A stretch of DNA of 64,000 nucleotides, from positions 15,602,166 to 15,666,165 of the forward strand of contig JAPTYO010000005.1 in NCBI GenBank assembly GCA_036873135.1, in the 5' to 3' direction. Shown here in pieces: positions 61,440 to 64,000 of this stretch. The number at the start of each line of letters is the position of its first letter. The stretch's first letter is position 1. This stretch comes from Clarkia xantiana subsp. parviflora (taxonomy: Eukaryota > Streptophyta > Magnoliopsida > Myrtales > Onagraceae). The notes beneath the pieces are model-generated. The model was not told the DNA's origin, ran no database searches, and saw only the letters and a program-made list of their open reading frames with translations. The translations under genes and the position numbers were made by a program.

Positions 61440-62955
61440 TCATTGCTGAAATAAAAACGGATGTAGCGCTAGGAGGGTTTTTTTTTCCGAGAGAAACCAT
61501 GTGGACGAGGCCGAAGAGGTGTTGGTGTCAGCTGGCGGAACTGCGTTAAGAATCAAAAGCTTATGGTCAATGAGATCCTGGATCCTGTGCCTCAGAAGTG
61601 AGCAATCCTCAGTTGAGTGACCGACTACCCCCATGTGAAACTCACACTTCGAGTTCGGTTTATTGTTGGGTATCCTTGAAGTAGTCTTCCAAAACTCAGG
61701 ACCAATGAGACCCTGAGCAAGTGCCTTCTGATATACTTCGGCGGTCGATACTGGTAAGGGTGTGAACTTCCTAGACTCCCGCAACATGTTCACAGCCCGG
61801 TTGTCAGGTCCACCCACAACGGGGGTTTGCGGAGCTTGTGCCTGGTAGACTGCAGCTATCCTTGCATCTTTGGATGACCAATTATTGGAGCCTCCCTTTT
61901 TGGTTCTATCTTCTTGTTGACTCCTGGAGGAGTCTTCAAGTTTTCCAGTTCGAATGCCATCCTCTACCATTTCTCCGACTTTCACCAAATCAGCGAAGTT
62001 GACTGAAACATTCCCCAACAAATGGGAGTAATATACCCTTTAAGAGTTCCGATGAACATGTACACCGCTTATGCGTCTTCCAGTGTTGGTCGGACTCCAG
62101 CGACTTTCTCTCTCCAAGCCAGCATATAGCTTCTAAATGATTGCCCCCCCTTCCATCTCCATGCTTTGGAGGTCTATGCGGGTCGAAGCTGTATCCAAGT
62201 TGAACTTATATTGGCGAACGAAAGCGTTAGCCATCTCCTCCCATGTTGAAATGTCACCGGCTTTCAAGATGAAGATCCAGACCAAAGCCGTTCCCTTTAA
62301 GCTTTCCTGGAACATCTGGCTCAAGAACTTCTCGTACTGCTGATAAGGGGCCATCTTCGCAAGGTAAATCCGCAGGTGGACAATTGGATTACCGGTGCCA
62401 TCATACTTCTCAAAGTTGGGGACTTTGAACTTCTCCGGCCTCTACATGTTGGGGAAAAGGCATAGGTCAGAGTAACCAATGCCCCCAATACTGCTCAAGT
62501 CCAGACAAAGTTATCACATTTTCCTCCTTTTTCTTCAGGCGGCAATCATGTTCAGATTTTACGCAAGGTTATGATGTGACTGCATTTATGCCAATTGCAC
62601 ACATGTACATCGGCGTCGGATTCGGAAGGACATAGGACTTTGATGCAGATTGATCAGGAATGACCAAAATAGAGGGTTGGTCACGATGAGGTTTTACCAT
62701 GGCGTCGGGAAGCACGCTGGCATCTGGCGTCGCAGGTCCATTATTCACTACTGGTGTTTTTGACAAGATTGGAATCGTGATTCCTGTCAGCAAGTCCGGG
62801 TTCGGAGCGTGATGAGCTGACTGAGCTACAAGTAGTGCCATGATGCGCTCCATGTTGGATGAAATGGTAGCCATATCCAGATGCATTTTGGCATTAGCTG
62901 CCTCAATCTCAGCCATCCGTTCGTCATGTTGCTGGATATTCTGAGCCTTCTCCAT
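61440..62955 (-). pseudogene. Ogr-D gag
   Basis: N-terminal ORF 62955-62569: MEKAQNIQQHDERMAEIEAA, a coiled-coil-like start, then a Pro/Ala-rich linker. A frame change near 62500 leads to FKVPNFEKYDGTGNP and ORF 62354-62133 (KFLSQMFQESLKGTALVWIF, STWEEMANAFVRQYKFN), the Ty3-type Gag domain. After a stop, ORF 62021-61440 continues: VNFADLVKVGEMVEDGIRTG, TPLPVSTAEVYQKAL, and a knuckle-like CEFHMGVVGHSTEDC, the Ogre/Tat type. It gives the lineage of both Ogr elements. The C-terminus ends without a protease. Confidence 0.85.
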
Positions 62956-64000
62956 ATTAGTGGTTAGTCTCGTGATTGCCAGTAATACCTGCGATATTCA
63001 GAACATGGAACACAGAATATCATGCATGATCGTTTTGAAAGTAATGTGTCATTCATCTCATCATCTTTTGAAAAACAAAAAATTGTAAAATATGTTTCTA
63101 AGACACTTTGCACAAATCGGAACTCGGTCAACGAGCGTCGAGTACTTTCCCCATAATCCGAACGAAGGTAATGAAACAAGGTTTTTCAAAATGGATTCAA
63201 TTTTTAACACTTGTTCGGATTTTGGAGCGAGCACTTAACTCTGACGTTTCTATTTTGAACGATTGTAGCACTCCACTCTACGCGGTATTTCTTCGATAGC
63301 CTCGCTCTACGTCCATCATGCTGGTCCGAATCTGGTCAACGTCAACCTTGAAAAATGGAAGGGCCGTGATACAAAGGCAATTGTGCAGTTTTCTCATTCT
63401 TACCGAAAATGGAGTGTAAAGTGTTTTAGAAACGATGATTTGAATGACACATTTTTGGGAAAATATGACGCATGCATGAAACATAAATTTCCATTAATAT
63501 GCGTTGTACAATTAGATATGGTACAAAAAATAAAGATTACATCGAGATCCATGTCCTATACATGAAAAATTCTAGGGGTCGAGAACAATTGGAAAAATAA
63601 CACACGCAAGTACGCATAGTGGCAAGATCGAAGCTTCAGGTGTGTATTTTTGCTTTGTTCGAACATGTGAGTTCCATTGATAGGCTTCCGACACAGTGAT
63701 TTCCTCACCCCATCATAGGGATCACAGGACCTACACGAGCGGTGGAGTTGTTGTGAATCGTTCTGGCGGCTCGGCTGCGCGGTCGTACCCTTACTATCTC
63801 TTCGGGGTTCCTAGTTGCCCTGGGTTTTAGGCGTTTTGGATATTTATTCTAAAGTGATGTGTGTGCAGGTTAAAACAATTTCAACAAAGAAAAATGAGTT
63901 AGTAAAAAAAGTTCCGCACCTATCACATGAAAACCCAAAGTTAGAATAACGAAGTTATACATAAACAAAACTAAAAATGTGGCAAATAAGAGAATATACA
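62956..64000 (-). other. Ogr-D leader with conserved block
   Basis: No ORF. Bases 63690-63860 reverse-complement to the Ogr-3 leader block 22690-22930. The rest has A/T runs and a few short internal similarities. Confidence 0.65.

Larger units (their letters stand above)
57617..64000 (-). mobile_element. Ogr-D: Ogre/Tat-like element with Gag, 5' end beyond the window
   Basis: Minus-strand order from the right edge: leader (with the block shared with Ogr-3), Gag remnant (62955-61440), spacer, two tandem arrays identical in type to Ogr-3 (60640-60010 and 59740-58990), PPT, and 3' LTR (58879 down to 57617, truncated by Cop-C). No RT, RNase H or integrase is visible between Gag and the arrays, so it is also Pol-less. 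The 5' LTR and PBS lie beyond 64000. Confidence 0.85.

Overview
This window looks like repeat-rich (heterochromatic or intergenic) nuclear DNA of a flowering plant. I see no host gene, rRNA or tRNA gene. Almost every base can be assigned to nested LTR retrotransposons plus one foldback (long-hairpin) DNA element. The plant call rests on Tat-lineage Ty3/gypsy elements (double RNase H, antisense extra ORF), Ty1/copia elements primed by initiator tRNA-Met, and the AT-rich spacer style. Element names below are mine.

Layout. (1) Tat-1, + strand: 1-1728 and 12120-15518, 5' end outside the window. (2) Tat-2, + strand, 1729-12114, TSD cttcc: a complete Pol-less element nested in Tat-1. (3) Tat-0, + strand, 15519-18318: the 3' end of another Tat element, cut by Tat-1. 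(4) Cop-A, copia pol and 3' end, 18319 to about 20335, cut by Tat-0. (5) FB, a near-perfect hairpin element, 20460-21118 plus 29287-29440, split by (6) Ogr-3, + strand, 21119-29281, TSD gtatt, a non-coding Ogre/Tat-like derivative. (7) Cop-C, + strand copia, 29441-33130 plus 52912-57616, split by (8) Cop-B, - strand copia, 33131-52906, TSD aatac. Cop-B is itself split by (9) Tat-E, - strand, 38900-50338, TSD acgac, the most complete element here. (10) Ogr-D, - strand, 57617 to the window end: LTR, tandem arrays, Gag remnant and leader.

How the parts work together. The Tat elements share one plan: 5' LTR, tRNA-Asp-type PBS, gag(-pol), a tandem-repeat array, an intron-containing gene on the opposite strand (aORF, resembling the 'putative gypsy-type transposon' family), polypurine tract, 3' LTR. 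Tat-E has Gag, protease, RT, degenerate RNase H, archaeal-type RNase H and integrase, broken by stops and frameshifts. Tat-2 has no RT, RNase H or integrase and must have moved in trans; its reading frame runs capsid, zinc knuckle, protease, then a second capsid/zinc-knuckle block. The three copia pol genes are decayed, each with a damaged YVDD motif.

The best candidates for something undescribed are the Gag-PR-Gag' architecture of Tat-2, the conserved spliced antisense gene with a 7-nt first exon and a 38-nt apparent intron, and the rule that each Tat/Ogre-like element carries tandem arrays just before its 3' module.
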